43,888 nucleotides of DNA from Lentisphaeria bacterium UBA1791 (GTDB lineage: Bacteria > Verrucomicrobiota > Lentisphaeria > Victivallales > Victivallaceae): positions 22,117-66,004 of the forward strand of contig DCFZ01000002.1 in the NCBI GenBank assembly GCA_002314455.1, written 5' to 3'. Shown piece after piece: positions 1 through 7,307 of this stretch (position 1 is its first letter; every line of letters starts with the position of its first letter). The notes beneath the pieces were generated by a model. That model was not told the origin of the DNA. It saw nothing but the letters and a program-made list of their open reading frames with translations, and did not search any database. The translations under genes and the position numbers were made by a program.

Positions 1-1
1 C

Positions 2-1651
2 ATCACGATCAAGTCGCACCCCGTGCGCATGAAATATGATCCGGGCGACGGCGTCGAGTACGAATTGAATCTGATCGACACCCCGGGACACGTCGACTTT
101 TCCTATGAAGTGAGCCGCAGTTTGAGCGCGTGCGAGGGCGCGGTGCTGCTGATCGACGCGACGCAGGGCGTTCAGGCGCAGACGGTCGCCAACGTCAATC
201 TGGCGTTTCGCGAAAAACTGCGGGTGATCCCCGCGATCAACAAGGTCGATTTGCCCGCCGCCAATTTGGAGCTCTGCTATCAGCAGATGGAAGAGATCCT
301 CGCGATCCCGCGCGAAGAGGCGTTGCTCGTTTCCGGCAAGACCGGGCAGGGCGTGCCCGAATTGCTCAAACGCATTATCGAAGTCGTGCCGCCGCCGACA
401 AGATCCGATGAAAAGGGGTGCGCCGCGCTGATTTTCGATTCGCAGTACGACGTTTACCGCGGCGTGGTCAATTTCGTGCGCGTCCAGCGCGGGAGTTTCC
501 GCCGCGGCACGCGGATCAAGCTTTTCAGCAACAATCTTTCGAGCGAGATCAAGGAAGTCGGCTTTTTTCACCCCGAAATGAATGCGTGCGATGAACTCGA
601 CGCCGGGAGCGTCGGTTACATCATCCCCAATCTGAAAAATCCCGCCGACACCAAGATCGGCGACACCATCACCGATTCGGCGGATCCGGCGGCGGAGCCG
701 CTGCCCGGTTTCGTCGAAGTGCGCCCGATGGTTTTCAGCGGCATTTATCCGATCGACACCGCCGATTACGACCAGTTGCGCGCGAGCATGGCGAAACTTC
801 AGCTCAACGACGCCGCTTTCGTCTATCAGGCGGAAAGTTCCGCCGCGCTCGGTTTCGGCTTCCGCTGCGGCTTTTTGGGGTTGCTCCATATGGAGATCAT
901 TCAGGAGCGGCTCCGGCGCGAATACAATATGGACATCATCACCACCTATCCGTCGGTGATCTACCACGTTTACCTCAAATCGGGCGAGATGATCCATCTC
1001 GACAACCCCGTCTATCTGCCCGATCCGAGCGGCATCGAGCGCATTGAAGAACCTTTCATCAAGTGCCGTCTGATGTTGCCGTCGCAGTACATCGGCGACG
1101 TGATGAATCTCGTGATGAGCAAACGCGGCATCTGCACGGCGACCGACAGCGTCGACGCGGGGCACGTCATTCTGACCGCCAGTATGCCGATGCACGAGAT
1201 ATTGATCGATTTCCACGACAAACTCAAGACCATCACCCGCGGCTACGGCAGTTTCGATTACGAGCCCGACGAATACCGCGCCGGCAAATTGGTCAAACTC
1301 GACATCCTTGTCAACGGCGAACCGGTCGATGCATTCAGCAGCATTGTCCACGCCGACATGGCGTACGAACGCGGCCGCGAGATTGCCGAACGGTTGAAAA
1401 ATGCGATCCCGCCGCAGATGTTTCAGATCGCCGTGCAAGCCGCGATCGGCGGCAAGGTGATCGCCCGTGAAACGATCCGGCAGTTGCGCAAAAACGTGCT
1501 TGCCAAATGTTACGGCGGCGATATTTCCCGTAAACGCAAACTGTTGGAAAAGCAGAAAGAGGGCAAGAAGCGGATGAAATTGATCGGCGAGGTCAACATT
1601 CCGCAGGAAGCGTTTGTCGCGGTACTCAAGGCGCAGGAATTCAATCAGTAG
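2..1651 (+). CDS. lepA: Elongation factor 4 (LepA), 5'-truncated
   Basis: LepA is a ribosome-associated GTPase that back-translocates or remodels stalled ribosomes. The window opens inside the gene: the frame is open from base 2 (ITIKSHPVRMKYD), so the first ATG at 23 is internal and the P-loop and start lie outside. Visible are the G3 motif DTPGHVDF, the G4 motif NKVDLP, a G5-like SGKTGQG, the domain II beta-barrel, and the LepA-specific C-terminal domain ending in KRKLLEKQKEGKKRMK and an AFVAVL segment. The remaining 549 residues account for nearly all of the usual ~600-residue protein after G1/G2. The stop lies 28 bp before tRNA-Leu. The identification is secure. Confidence 0.97.
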   Translation: MTIKSHPVRMKYDPGDGVEYELNLIDTPGHVDFSYEVSRSLSACEGAVLLIDATQGVQAQTVANVNLAFREKLRVIPAINKVDLPAANLELCYQQMEEILAIPREEALLVSGKTGQGVPELLKRIIEVVPPPTRSDEKGCAALIFDSQYDVYRGVVNFVRVQRGSFRRGTRIKLFSNNLSSEIKEVGFFHPEMNACDELDAGSVGYIIPNLKNPADTKIGDTITDSADPAAEPLPGFVEVRPMVFSGIYPIDTADYDQLRASMAKLQLNDAAFVYQAESSAALGFGFRCGFLGLLHMEIIQERLRREYNMDIITTYPSVIYHVYLKSGEMIHLDNPVYLPDPSGIERIEEPFIKCRLMLPSQYIGDVMNLVMSKRGICTATDSVDAGHVILTASMPMHEILIDFHDKLKTITRGYGSFDYEPDEYRAGKLVKLDILVNGEPVDAFSSIVHADMAYERGREIAERLKNAIPPQMFQIAVQAAIGGKVIARETIRQLRKNVLAKCYGGDISRKRKLLEKQKEGKKRMKLIGEVNIPQEAFVAVLKAQEFNQ

Positions 1652-1679
1652 TTCCGGGCGTCTGAATCCGGTTTTCTGT

Positions 1680-1764
1680 GCGCGGCTGGTGGAATTGGCA
1701 GACACGCAGGATTTAGGTTCCTGTGCCGAGAGGCGTAAGGGTTCGACCCCCTTGCCGCGCACCA
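1680..1764 (+). tRNA. tRNA-Leu (anticodon TAG)
   Basis: An 85-nt tRNA with a 7-bp acceptor stem (1680-1686 with 1754-1760), discriminator A1761 and an encoded CCA at 1762-1764. The anticodon stem CAGGA/TCCTG holds the 7-base loop TTTAGGT, giving anticodon TAG (reads CUN Leu codons). The D-arm GTGGAATTGGCAGAC and a long variable arm are the class II pattern of tRNA-Leu. The T-arm contains GTTCGACCCC. It lies between lepA and the glycosidase gene with no promoter of its own that I can see. Confidence 0.97.
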
Positions 1765-1799
1765 CTTTTTTTGACTGCTTCCAACTTCGGGAGGAACGG

Positions 1800-3902
1800 A
1801 TGATGAAACACGTTTTGGCGGCGATCGCTTTGCTGGCGACGCAACTGCTTCGGGCTTTCCCCGGCGATGCGCCGGCTTCCCGTTTCGGGATGAATATGAA
1901 TGAGAGCATTATGGTCGAAAGCGACCTCGGCATCCTCAACGGCGCTCTGACGACCAACGGTCTGATGCACGACGTCGCCGCCGTTTCCGGGCTGTACGCG
2001 CCGCCTTATTACAGCAACACCTTCCGTCTGGAATTGCGGTTCAACGGCCGCCGAATGAAAGCCGAAACGTGTTTCTGGCAACCCGAGGAAGTGGCGCGTC
2101 GCGGCAGTTTCGACGGCGTCGCCGTGGAAACGGAACTCGTCCTGGCTGCAAACCGCCGCGGCGCCATCTTGAAGTGTACGCTTGTCAACACTTCCCGCGT
2201 TCTCCAAAAAGTTGCGTTGCAATATGAAATTTCGGGTGCGCCCGCATTTTTGCAGAAATGGGGATTTCACCGCCCGGTCGACGCGCCGCGCGGCGCGATC
2301 GAGTGGCGCCGCGACGCCGTTTTCAGTTTCAATCACGATGCGGCGATCGGCGTCGCTTCGACGCTCCCCCTGAAACCGGCGGCGAAAGAGATCTTTGACG
2401 CCGACGCGATCGAATTGGCTCCCGGCGGAACCCGATGCTTTTACACAATCATCGTTTTGGATCAAACGGAACGCGCCGTCGAATTGCTCGGTCAGTTGCG
2501 CCGCGACCCCGAAAAGGCGATCGCGCAGAGCCGGGCAAATTGGGCGGCGCGCGTGGCGAAACTCGATGCGGCGATGCCGCATTTTTCGACCGATTTTTTG
2601 CCGCTTCAACGGCTTTACGACCGCTCGCTGTTACACTTTTTGCTCAACGAATGGCAGGTGCCCGAGTGGAAACTTCACCCCTATTACCCGACGGGCGGCT
2701 TGAATGGCGGGTGTTTCTGCTGTTATTTGTGGAATTACGGCGAACCCTACCGCTTGTGGAGTATGCTCGCCCCCGTGTCGGCGCGCGAGCACTTGAAGTG
2801 TTTTCTCGCACTCGACTTGACCAAGTGTTACTCCTTCTACCCCGATGACGCGTCGCGTTGCGGCCCCTATTACCCCGTCAATCAGGAAAAGATTTTGCTG
2901 TTGACACACGCTTACGTATTGCAGACGCGTGACGTCGCGTTTTTGCACCGGAAAATCGGCGACCGCCGGGTGATCGACATTCTGATCGAAGCGGCGACAA
3001 TGCACGACGACCTCGCAAAAGAGGCCGTTCTCGTCGATTACGGCACCGGCAATCACCACCTCGAATTGCGCGGTAAAGAGCGTTACGACGGCATCGCCCC
3101 CGACCTCAATTTGCGCCGCGCAGTCAACTATCACCTCGCCGCGCAACTTTGCCGGCTTGCCAAGGTGACGCCCCCCGTCGACTTCGAACAACGCGCCGCC
3201 GCGCTGAAAGCGAAAATCGAAAAGGAACTTTATTCGCCGCAGGATCAATGGTTCTACGCCATTGATCCCGCGGGAAAACTTTATTTGCGTTATACGATGC
3301 AGATGTTCAAAGCGCTCGGTTGGTCGGATTGGGCGCTGACCAACGTCACGCGCGAAGCGCTGATCAGTCACCTCAACGAGGCTGAATTTCTCGGCGCGTA
3401 CGGAATGCATTCGATGGCAAAGCAGGATCCCGCCTACGATCCCGCCGACGTCGACAACGGCGGTCCCGGCTGTTGCGTTTCCTTTGCGCCCGCAGTCGCC
3501 GACCGGCTCTTCCGCGACGGATACGGCGACAAGGCGTGGGATGTTTTTCGCCGTTTGCTCTGGCTTGCCGACGCATTGCCTTATTGGGGCGACAGTCAGA
3601 CGGCGGACCGCATGGAATACCGGCGCGACACGCCGCTCCAAAGCGATATCCAGTCGACCTCTCTTGCGCAGACGATCATTTTCGGACTTTTCGGCATCGA
3701 CGTCAAGGAAGATTTTTCAATCGAGATCGCACCCTATCTGCCGCCGGAAGCTGCGACGATGAAACTGGAAAACATCCATCTTGCCGGCAAACATTTCTCG
3801 ATTTTCGTCGACCGCCAGCAATTTGAAGTCGAAATCGACGGCAAAAAAAATTCCGCACCGTTGGGGCAACGACTTGTGATCCGGGGCGAAACGGGAAAGT
3901 AA
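1800..3902 (+). CDS. Exported six-hairpin-type glycosidase of unknown specificity
   Basis: A 700-residue protein starting at ATG 1800 (a second ATG follows at once) behind the Shine-Dalgarno sequence GGGAGGAA. The frame is open further upstream but overlaps tRNA-Leu, so this start is chosen. Residues 1-20 form a hydrophobic signal peptide. Residues of about 30-240 look like an N-terminal beta-sandwich. The rest is rich in aromatic and acidic helices typical of (alpha/alpha)6 glycosidases (the GH63/GH37/GH94-like clan), with a WNYGEPYRLW segment near residue 315, GTGNHHLEL near 415 and a C-terminal small beta domain. It is probably periplasmic and acts on an oligosaccharide. I cannot assign a family number; a phosphorylase of the GH94 type is an alternative. 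A weak stem-loop follows the stop. Confidence 0.7.
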   Translation: MMKHVLAAIALLATQLLRAFPGDAPASRFGMNMNESIMVESDLGILNGALTTNGLMHDVAAVSGLYAPPYYSNTFRLELRFNGRRMKAETCFWQPEEVARRGSFDGVAVETELVLAANRRGAILKCTLVNTSRVLQKVALQYEISGAPAFLQKWGFHRPVDAPRGAIEWRRDAVFSFNHDAAIGVASTLPLKPAAKEIFDADAIELAPGGTRCFYTIIVLDQTERAVELLGQLRRDPEKAIAQSRANWAARVAKLDAAMPHFSTDFLPLQRLYDRSLLHFLLNEWQVPEWKLHPYYPTGGLNGGCFCCYLWNYGEPYRLWSMLAPVSAREHLKCFLALDLTKCYSFYPDDASRCGPYYPVNQEKILLLTHAYVLQTRDVAFLHRKIGDRRVIDILIEAATMHDDLAKEAVLVDYGTGNHHLELRGKERYDGIAPDLNLRRAVNYHLAAQLCRLAKVTPPVDFEQRAAALKAKIEKELYSPQDQWFYAIDPAGKLYLRYTMQMFKALGWSDWALTNVTREALISHLNEAEFLGAYGMHSMAKQDPAYDPADVDNGGPGCCVSFAPAVADRLFRDGYGDKAWDVFRRLLWLADALPYWGDSQTADRMEYRRDTPLQSDIQSTSLAQTIIFGLFGIDVKEDFSIEIAPYLPPEAATMKLENIHLAGKHFSIFVDRQQFEVEIDGKKNSAPLGQRLVIRGETGK

Positions 3903-3928
3903 AGCAAAGACATATGCAAATGGTGCTC

Positions 3929-3948
3929 TCGCGGCGATGCCGCGAATT
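3929..3948 (+). terminator. Possible terminator hairpin after the glycosidase gene
   Basis: A perfect 7-bp stem, TCGCGGC/GCCGCGA, with a GAT loop lies 27 bp after the glycosidase stop. Only three T residues follow, so it is a weak intrinsic terminator at best. Confidence 0.4.
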
Positions 3949-4034
3949 TGACGAAGTCCCCTCACTCACGCCCCTTCTTGCAGACGACACGCCCGCGAGC
4001 TTCATTTCATCGCTGTGATGACGGTGTTTTCGCC

Positions 4035-4062
4035 TTGACTTGAGAATAATCCGTATTATATT
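4035..4062 (+). promoter_or_regulatory. Promoter of the chromate transporter operon
   Basis: TTGACT (4035-4040), a 16-base spacer and TATATT (4057-4062). The predicted start near 4069-4070 would leave only a ~13-nt leader, directly before the Shine-Dalgarno sequence GAGGTG and ATG 4083. It matches the promoter pattern seen at six other places in the window. Confidence 0.75.
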
Positions 4063-4082
4063 ATACCTTATGAGGTGAAATC

Positions 4083-4649
4083 ATGATGGAACGTCTGCGC
4101 AGGTGTGTGCTTTTATTTTATACGTTTGCCAAAATCGCGCTTTTCGTGCTTGGCGGCGGGTTGGCGATGTTGCCTGTGATTGAGGAAACGTTTACGGTCA
4201 AGCGCAAATTGCTCAGTCAGGAGGAAGTGCTTGATATGGTTGCCGTATCGCAGACGGTTCCGGGGGTAATTGCCGTCAATTGTGCGGTTTATGTCGGGAT
4301 GAAAGTTGCCGGATTTCTTGGTGCGGTTGCCGCGTTGTTGGGGGCGGTATTGCCGAGTTTCGTCATTATTCTGGCGATTGCGGTTTTCGTGCCTGACCTT
4401 GATCCCCGCAACGCGTACATTGTCGGGATATTTTCCGGAGTGCGCGCGGCGGTCACTGCGTTGATTGCGTGTACGGCATACCGGATGATCCGCAAAAACG
4501 GTCGGGCGGCATTTGAGATTGTCGTTGCGGCGGCGGCGTTGATTTTGCTTTGTTGCCGCATTCATTCGGCGTTGATTTTTGCCGGTGCGATTCCGCTTGG
4601 ATTGCTCGCGTTGCGCGTACGCGTCAAAAAGGAAGAAACGGGCAAATGA
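4083..4649 (+). CDS. chrA: Chromate transporter half-subunit 1 (CHR family)
   Basis: A 188-residue inner-membrane protein, about half the length of a classical ~400-residue ChrA. It carries the CHR signature near the N-terminus: a glycine-rich VLGGGLAMLP stretch, a VKRKLLSQEEVLDMVAVSQ segment, PGVIAVN and a GxxVAxxGAVLPSF-like helix. It pairs with the next gene, which carries a parallel copy of the same motifs, as known for two-gene short-chain CHR transporters. The start at 4083 follows GAGGTG. The stop overlaps the next start (ATGA at 4646-4649), indicating translational coupling. CHR proteins export chromate or related oxyanions; the true substrate here is not shown by sequence. Confidence 0.88.
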   Translation: MMERLRRCVLLFYTFAKIALFVLGGGLAMLPVIEETFTVKRKLLSQEEVLDMVAVSQTVPGVIAVNCAVYVGMKVAGFLGAVAALLGAVLPSFVIILAIAVFVPDLDPRNAYIVGIFSGVRAAVTALIACTAYRMIRKNGRAAFEIVVAAAALILLCCRIHSALIFAGAIPLGLLALRVRVKKEETGK

Positions 4650-5224
4650 TTTTTTCGCTTTTATTGCGTTTTTCCGGATACTCGTTGCTTTGCATTGGCG
4701 GCGGATATGTGTTGATCCCGTTGCTTTTTGCCGATCTGGTTCAGCGTCGGGGCATTTTGCTTCCGCAGGAATTTCTCAATTTGGTTTCGATCGCGCAATT
4801 GACGCCGGGACCTGTCGGCATTAACGTCGCGACCTTTACCGGTTACACGGAGGGGGGATTTTGGGGAAGTTTCGCGGCGACGCTCGGTTTTGTGCTGCCG
4901 ACGTTGATCCTTGCTTCGCTTGCGGTTGCCGGGTTGCGGAAATACCGTGACAGCTGGTTTGTGCGCGGGCTGATGAAGGGGGTGCATCCCGTCGCCGTCG
5001 GGATGATCTGCTACGCCGCATTGATTTTTTTGCAACTTTCGCTTTTTCCGCAGGGGATTCCGTGGAAGCAGTGCTTTGCCGGCAACGTGGCGGCGCTTCA
5101 CGTCGACTGGATTGCGTGCGCGATCTTTCTGCTTGCGCTCGGTGTGCTGTTGAAAACGAAAATTTCCGCGCTCGGCGTCATTCTCGGCGGCGCGGCATTG
5201 GGGGCGTTGTCGGCGTTGTTATGA
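4646..5224 (+). CDS. chrA: Chromate transporter half-subunit 2 (CHR family)
   Basis: A 192-residue membrane protein with the same motif order as its upstream partner: CIGGGYVLIP, LLPQEFLNLVSIAQLTPGP, a GFWGSFAATLGFVLPT helix and several further hydrophobic segments. The two proteins would form an antiparallel heterodimer equivalent to full-length ChrA. The start ATG 4646 overlaps the previous stop, and the stop TGA 5222-5224 overlaps the next ATG 5221, so three genes are coupled. The first few residues (MIFSLLLRFSGY) run straight into a membrane helix, as usual for this family. Confidence 0.88.
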   Translation: MIFSLLLRFSGYSLLCIGGGYVLIPLLFADLVQRRGILLPQEFLNLVSIAQLTPGPVGINVATFTGYTEGGFWGSFAATLGFVLPTLILASLAVAGLRKYRDSWFVRGLMKGVHPVAVGMICYAALIFLQLSLFPQGIPWKQCFAGNVAALHVDWIACAIFLLALGVLLKTKISALGVILGGAALGALSALL

Positions 5225-6234
5225 TCCTCTACCTTGCCAAACGATTGTCGCTCGCCGCGTTGACGCTGCTTGCGATTCTTTTTGTCAGCTATGCCTTGCT
5301 GCGGCTGGCGCCGGGGGATCCGACGCGCAGTACGATGCTCGAAAGTTCCGAATCCGCCGGCAATGTCGATTCGCGTTCCGGACTTGCGGGCAACAATCAG
5401 TTGCGCAAGGAACTCTACCTTGACCGGCCGATCATCGTCGGTTTCGGGCATTGGCTCGGCAACGTCGTACTGCACGGAAATTTCGGTGTTTCCGCCTCGG
5501 TCGATCCCGGGCGTCCGGTGACGGAATTGATCTGGGAAAAACTTCCGAATACGCTGACGCTCAATCTCTGGGCGGTTATCGTCACCTATTGTCTGGCGAT
5601 CCCGCTCGGTGTTTTCAGCGCGAAACACCGCGGCGGCTTTGCCGATCACGCGATCGAATTGTTGCTTTTTACCCTCTATTCGCTGCCGGTGATGTGGGTG
5701 GGATTGCTTTTGCAGACGGTGCTGTGCGAGGGGGGGATCTTTCCGGTTTTCCCGTTGCAGGGACTGGAAGTTGTCGACGACGGTTCGATGTCGGTCTGGA
5801 AACTGCACTTTGAGATCATGATGCGCTATGTGCTGCCGGTTTTCTGCCTTTCCTACGCCGGATTTGCCGGACTTTCGCGCTACGCCCGCGCGGGGATGCT
5901 CGATGCGCTCAACGGCGATTTTGTCCGCGGCGCGCACGCCAAAGGGGTTGCCGAGTGCGAAGTCGTCTGGCGTCACGCATTCCGCAACGCCCTGATCACG
6001 CTGATTACGCTTTTCGGCGGTTTGCTCCCCTCGCTGATCGCGGGGAGCGTCATCGTCGAATACATTTTCAACATTCCGGGGATGGGCAATTTGTCGATCC
6101 TTGCGCTTTCCAGCCGGGATTATCCGTTGCAGATGGCGCTCTTTTTCTTTTCCGGAGTGCTGACGCTGGCGGGAATTCTCGTCGCCGATCTGCTCTATAT
6201 GGCGGCGGATCCGCGCATCGACTTGGCGAAGTGA
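5221..6234 (+). CDS. Dpp/Opp-type ABC transporter permease (DppB-like), orphan
   Basis: A 337-residue inner-membrane permease of the peptide/nickel ABC importer class. The N-terminus (LAKRLSLAALTLLAILFVSYALLRL followed by APGDP) is the classic start of DppB/OppB. The EAA-type coupling loop (RGAHAKGVAECEVVWRHAFRN) and the terminal IVEYIFNIPGMG region are intact. The start at 5221 overlaps the stop of the chromate transporter gene. No DppC permease, ATPase or substrate-binding protein is nearby, so partners must be encoded elsewhere or have been lost. The last 40 bp overlap the 3' end of the convergent glycosyltransferase gene. Confidence 0.9.
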   Translation: MILYLAKRLSLAALTLLAILFVSYALLRLAPGDPTRSTMLESSESAGNVDSRSGLAGNNQLRKELYLDRPIIVGFGHWLGNVVLHGNFGVSASVDPGRPVTELIWEKLPNTLTLNLWAVIVTYCLAIPLGVFSAKHRGGFADHAIELLLFTLYSLPVMWVGLLLQTVLCEGGIFPVFPLQGLEVVDDGSMSVWKLHFEIMMRYVLPVFCLSYAGFAGLSRYARAGMLDALNGDFVRGAHAKGVAECEVVWRHAFRNALITLITLFGGLLPSLIAGSVIVEYIFNIPGMGNLSILALSSRDYPLQMALFFFSGVLTLAGILVADLLYMAADPRIDLAK

Positions 6235-7307
6235 AGATAGCGCAGCGTCTTTAAGCCGTCGAACCAGAGGTGAAAGGCGCGTTGCACTGATTTTTCGTCG
6301 TCCGGCGTATTCTGCAATACCTTTTGCCAGGTGGCGGGGAATTTTTCCGCTTCCAGAAACTGCCGCGCCGAGCAGGGGAGCTTTGCCATCCAGCTTTGCG
6401 GCGCCGCGCGCAACGCGGGGTCGGCAGAGAGCTTGAGTACCGCGGCAAGCTCGTCGAACGCCGCATCGCAAATTTCGTTGAGTTCCTTTCCGGCAAGCAG
6501 ATTTTCGATCGCCTTGCCGGTGCCGAACGGGGTGCGTCCGGAAACGCGTCCGGAAGGGTAGACCGTCGCTTTGCCGTCAAGCATTTGCACGCGCCCCGTC
6601 TTGACCAGTTCGCAGAGAAAGTAAAAATCCTCCCCCGCCTGCCGGACTTTCATGCCGCCCGCTTTCAGATACGCGGCGAGGTTGACGCAAAACGCCGATC
6701 CGACGGTCGAAATGGCGTAGGGCGATCGCGCGGCGGCGAGCTTTTCGACGTAGCGCGCAAGGTATGCTTCGTAGCGCCGCACGGCGGGTTCGTCCGGCAA
6801 ATTTTCAACCGTATGATGATAGGGAAAAGTCCACGCGGAAACTTCCGGATGCAATTGAAACGCCTCTTCACTGCGGCAAAAGTAATCGGCGCTGACGCGC
6901 GTGTCGGCGTCGAGCGAAAAGATCCAGTCATCCGCCAAAGCGGTATGATTTTTTGCCCGCAAAAACGCATCCATTCCCGATTTGCGCGCCGCGCCGACGC
7001 CGCTTTCCAGCGCGGGCAGATAAAGGTAAAAAAGCGATTCGTCGGCGGCTTGCCGCGCTTGGAGATATTCGATCGTCGCGAGACTTTCGGCGGCGTCGCC
7101 GTCTGGCGGAAAATTGACGACGACGAGCGTGGCGACGGGGGAGGGCTTTCCCGCTTGTTGCAATGCGTCGAGCGTCGCCGGCAGTGCGGTCAATTCATTC
7201 CACGCGGGAATGACGACGACGCGGGTAAATTGCGCAAGACGGGGGATTTCCGGCGCCGGATGGCGGCGCAGATATTTTTCGCGGAGAAACGTTTCGCGCG
7301 AATTCAC
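6195..7307 (-). CDS. Family 2-type glycosyltransferase
   Basis: A 370-residue GT-A fold glycosyltransferase. The N-terminal sheet VVVIPAWNELTALPATLDAL matches the nucleotide-binding start of GT2 enzymes, and SLDADTRV carries the DxD-type metal/nucleotide site. There is no clear transmembrane segment, so it is probably cytoplasmic or peripheral. The start is GTG 7307, overlapping the stop of the upstream M16 peptidase gene by four bases (GTGA), which fixes the start. It is the last gene of the ffh operon. Its last 40 bp run into the convergent permease gene. The acceptor and donor sugars cannot be told from sequence. Confidence 0.82.
   Translation of the reverse strand: MNSRETFLREKYLRRHPAPEIPRLAQFTRVVVIPAWNELTALPATLDALQQAGKPSPVATLVVVNFPPDGDAAESLATIEYLQARQAADESLFYLYLPALESGVGAARKSGMDAFLRAKNHTALADDWIFSLDADTRVSADYFCRSEEAFQLHPEVSAWTFPYHHTVENLPDEPAVRRYEAYLARYVEKLAAARSPYAISTVGSAFCVNLAAYLKAGGMKVRQAGEDFYFLCELVKTGRVQMLDGKATVYPSGRVSGRTPFGTGKAIENLLAGKELNEICDAAFDELAAVLKLSADPALRAAPQSWMAKLPCSARQFLEAEKFPATWQKVLQNTPDDEKSVQRAFHLWFDGLKTLRYLHFAKSMRGSAAI

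Noticed and set aside
1614..1799. Longer glycosidase frame starting inside lepA
   Set aside because: It would translate tRNA-Leu and lacks a signal peptide; ATG 1800 has GGGAGGAA and a signal peptide.
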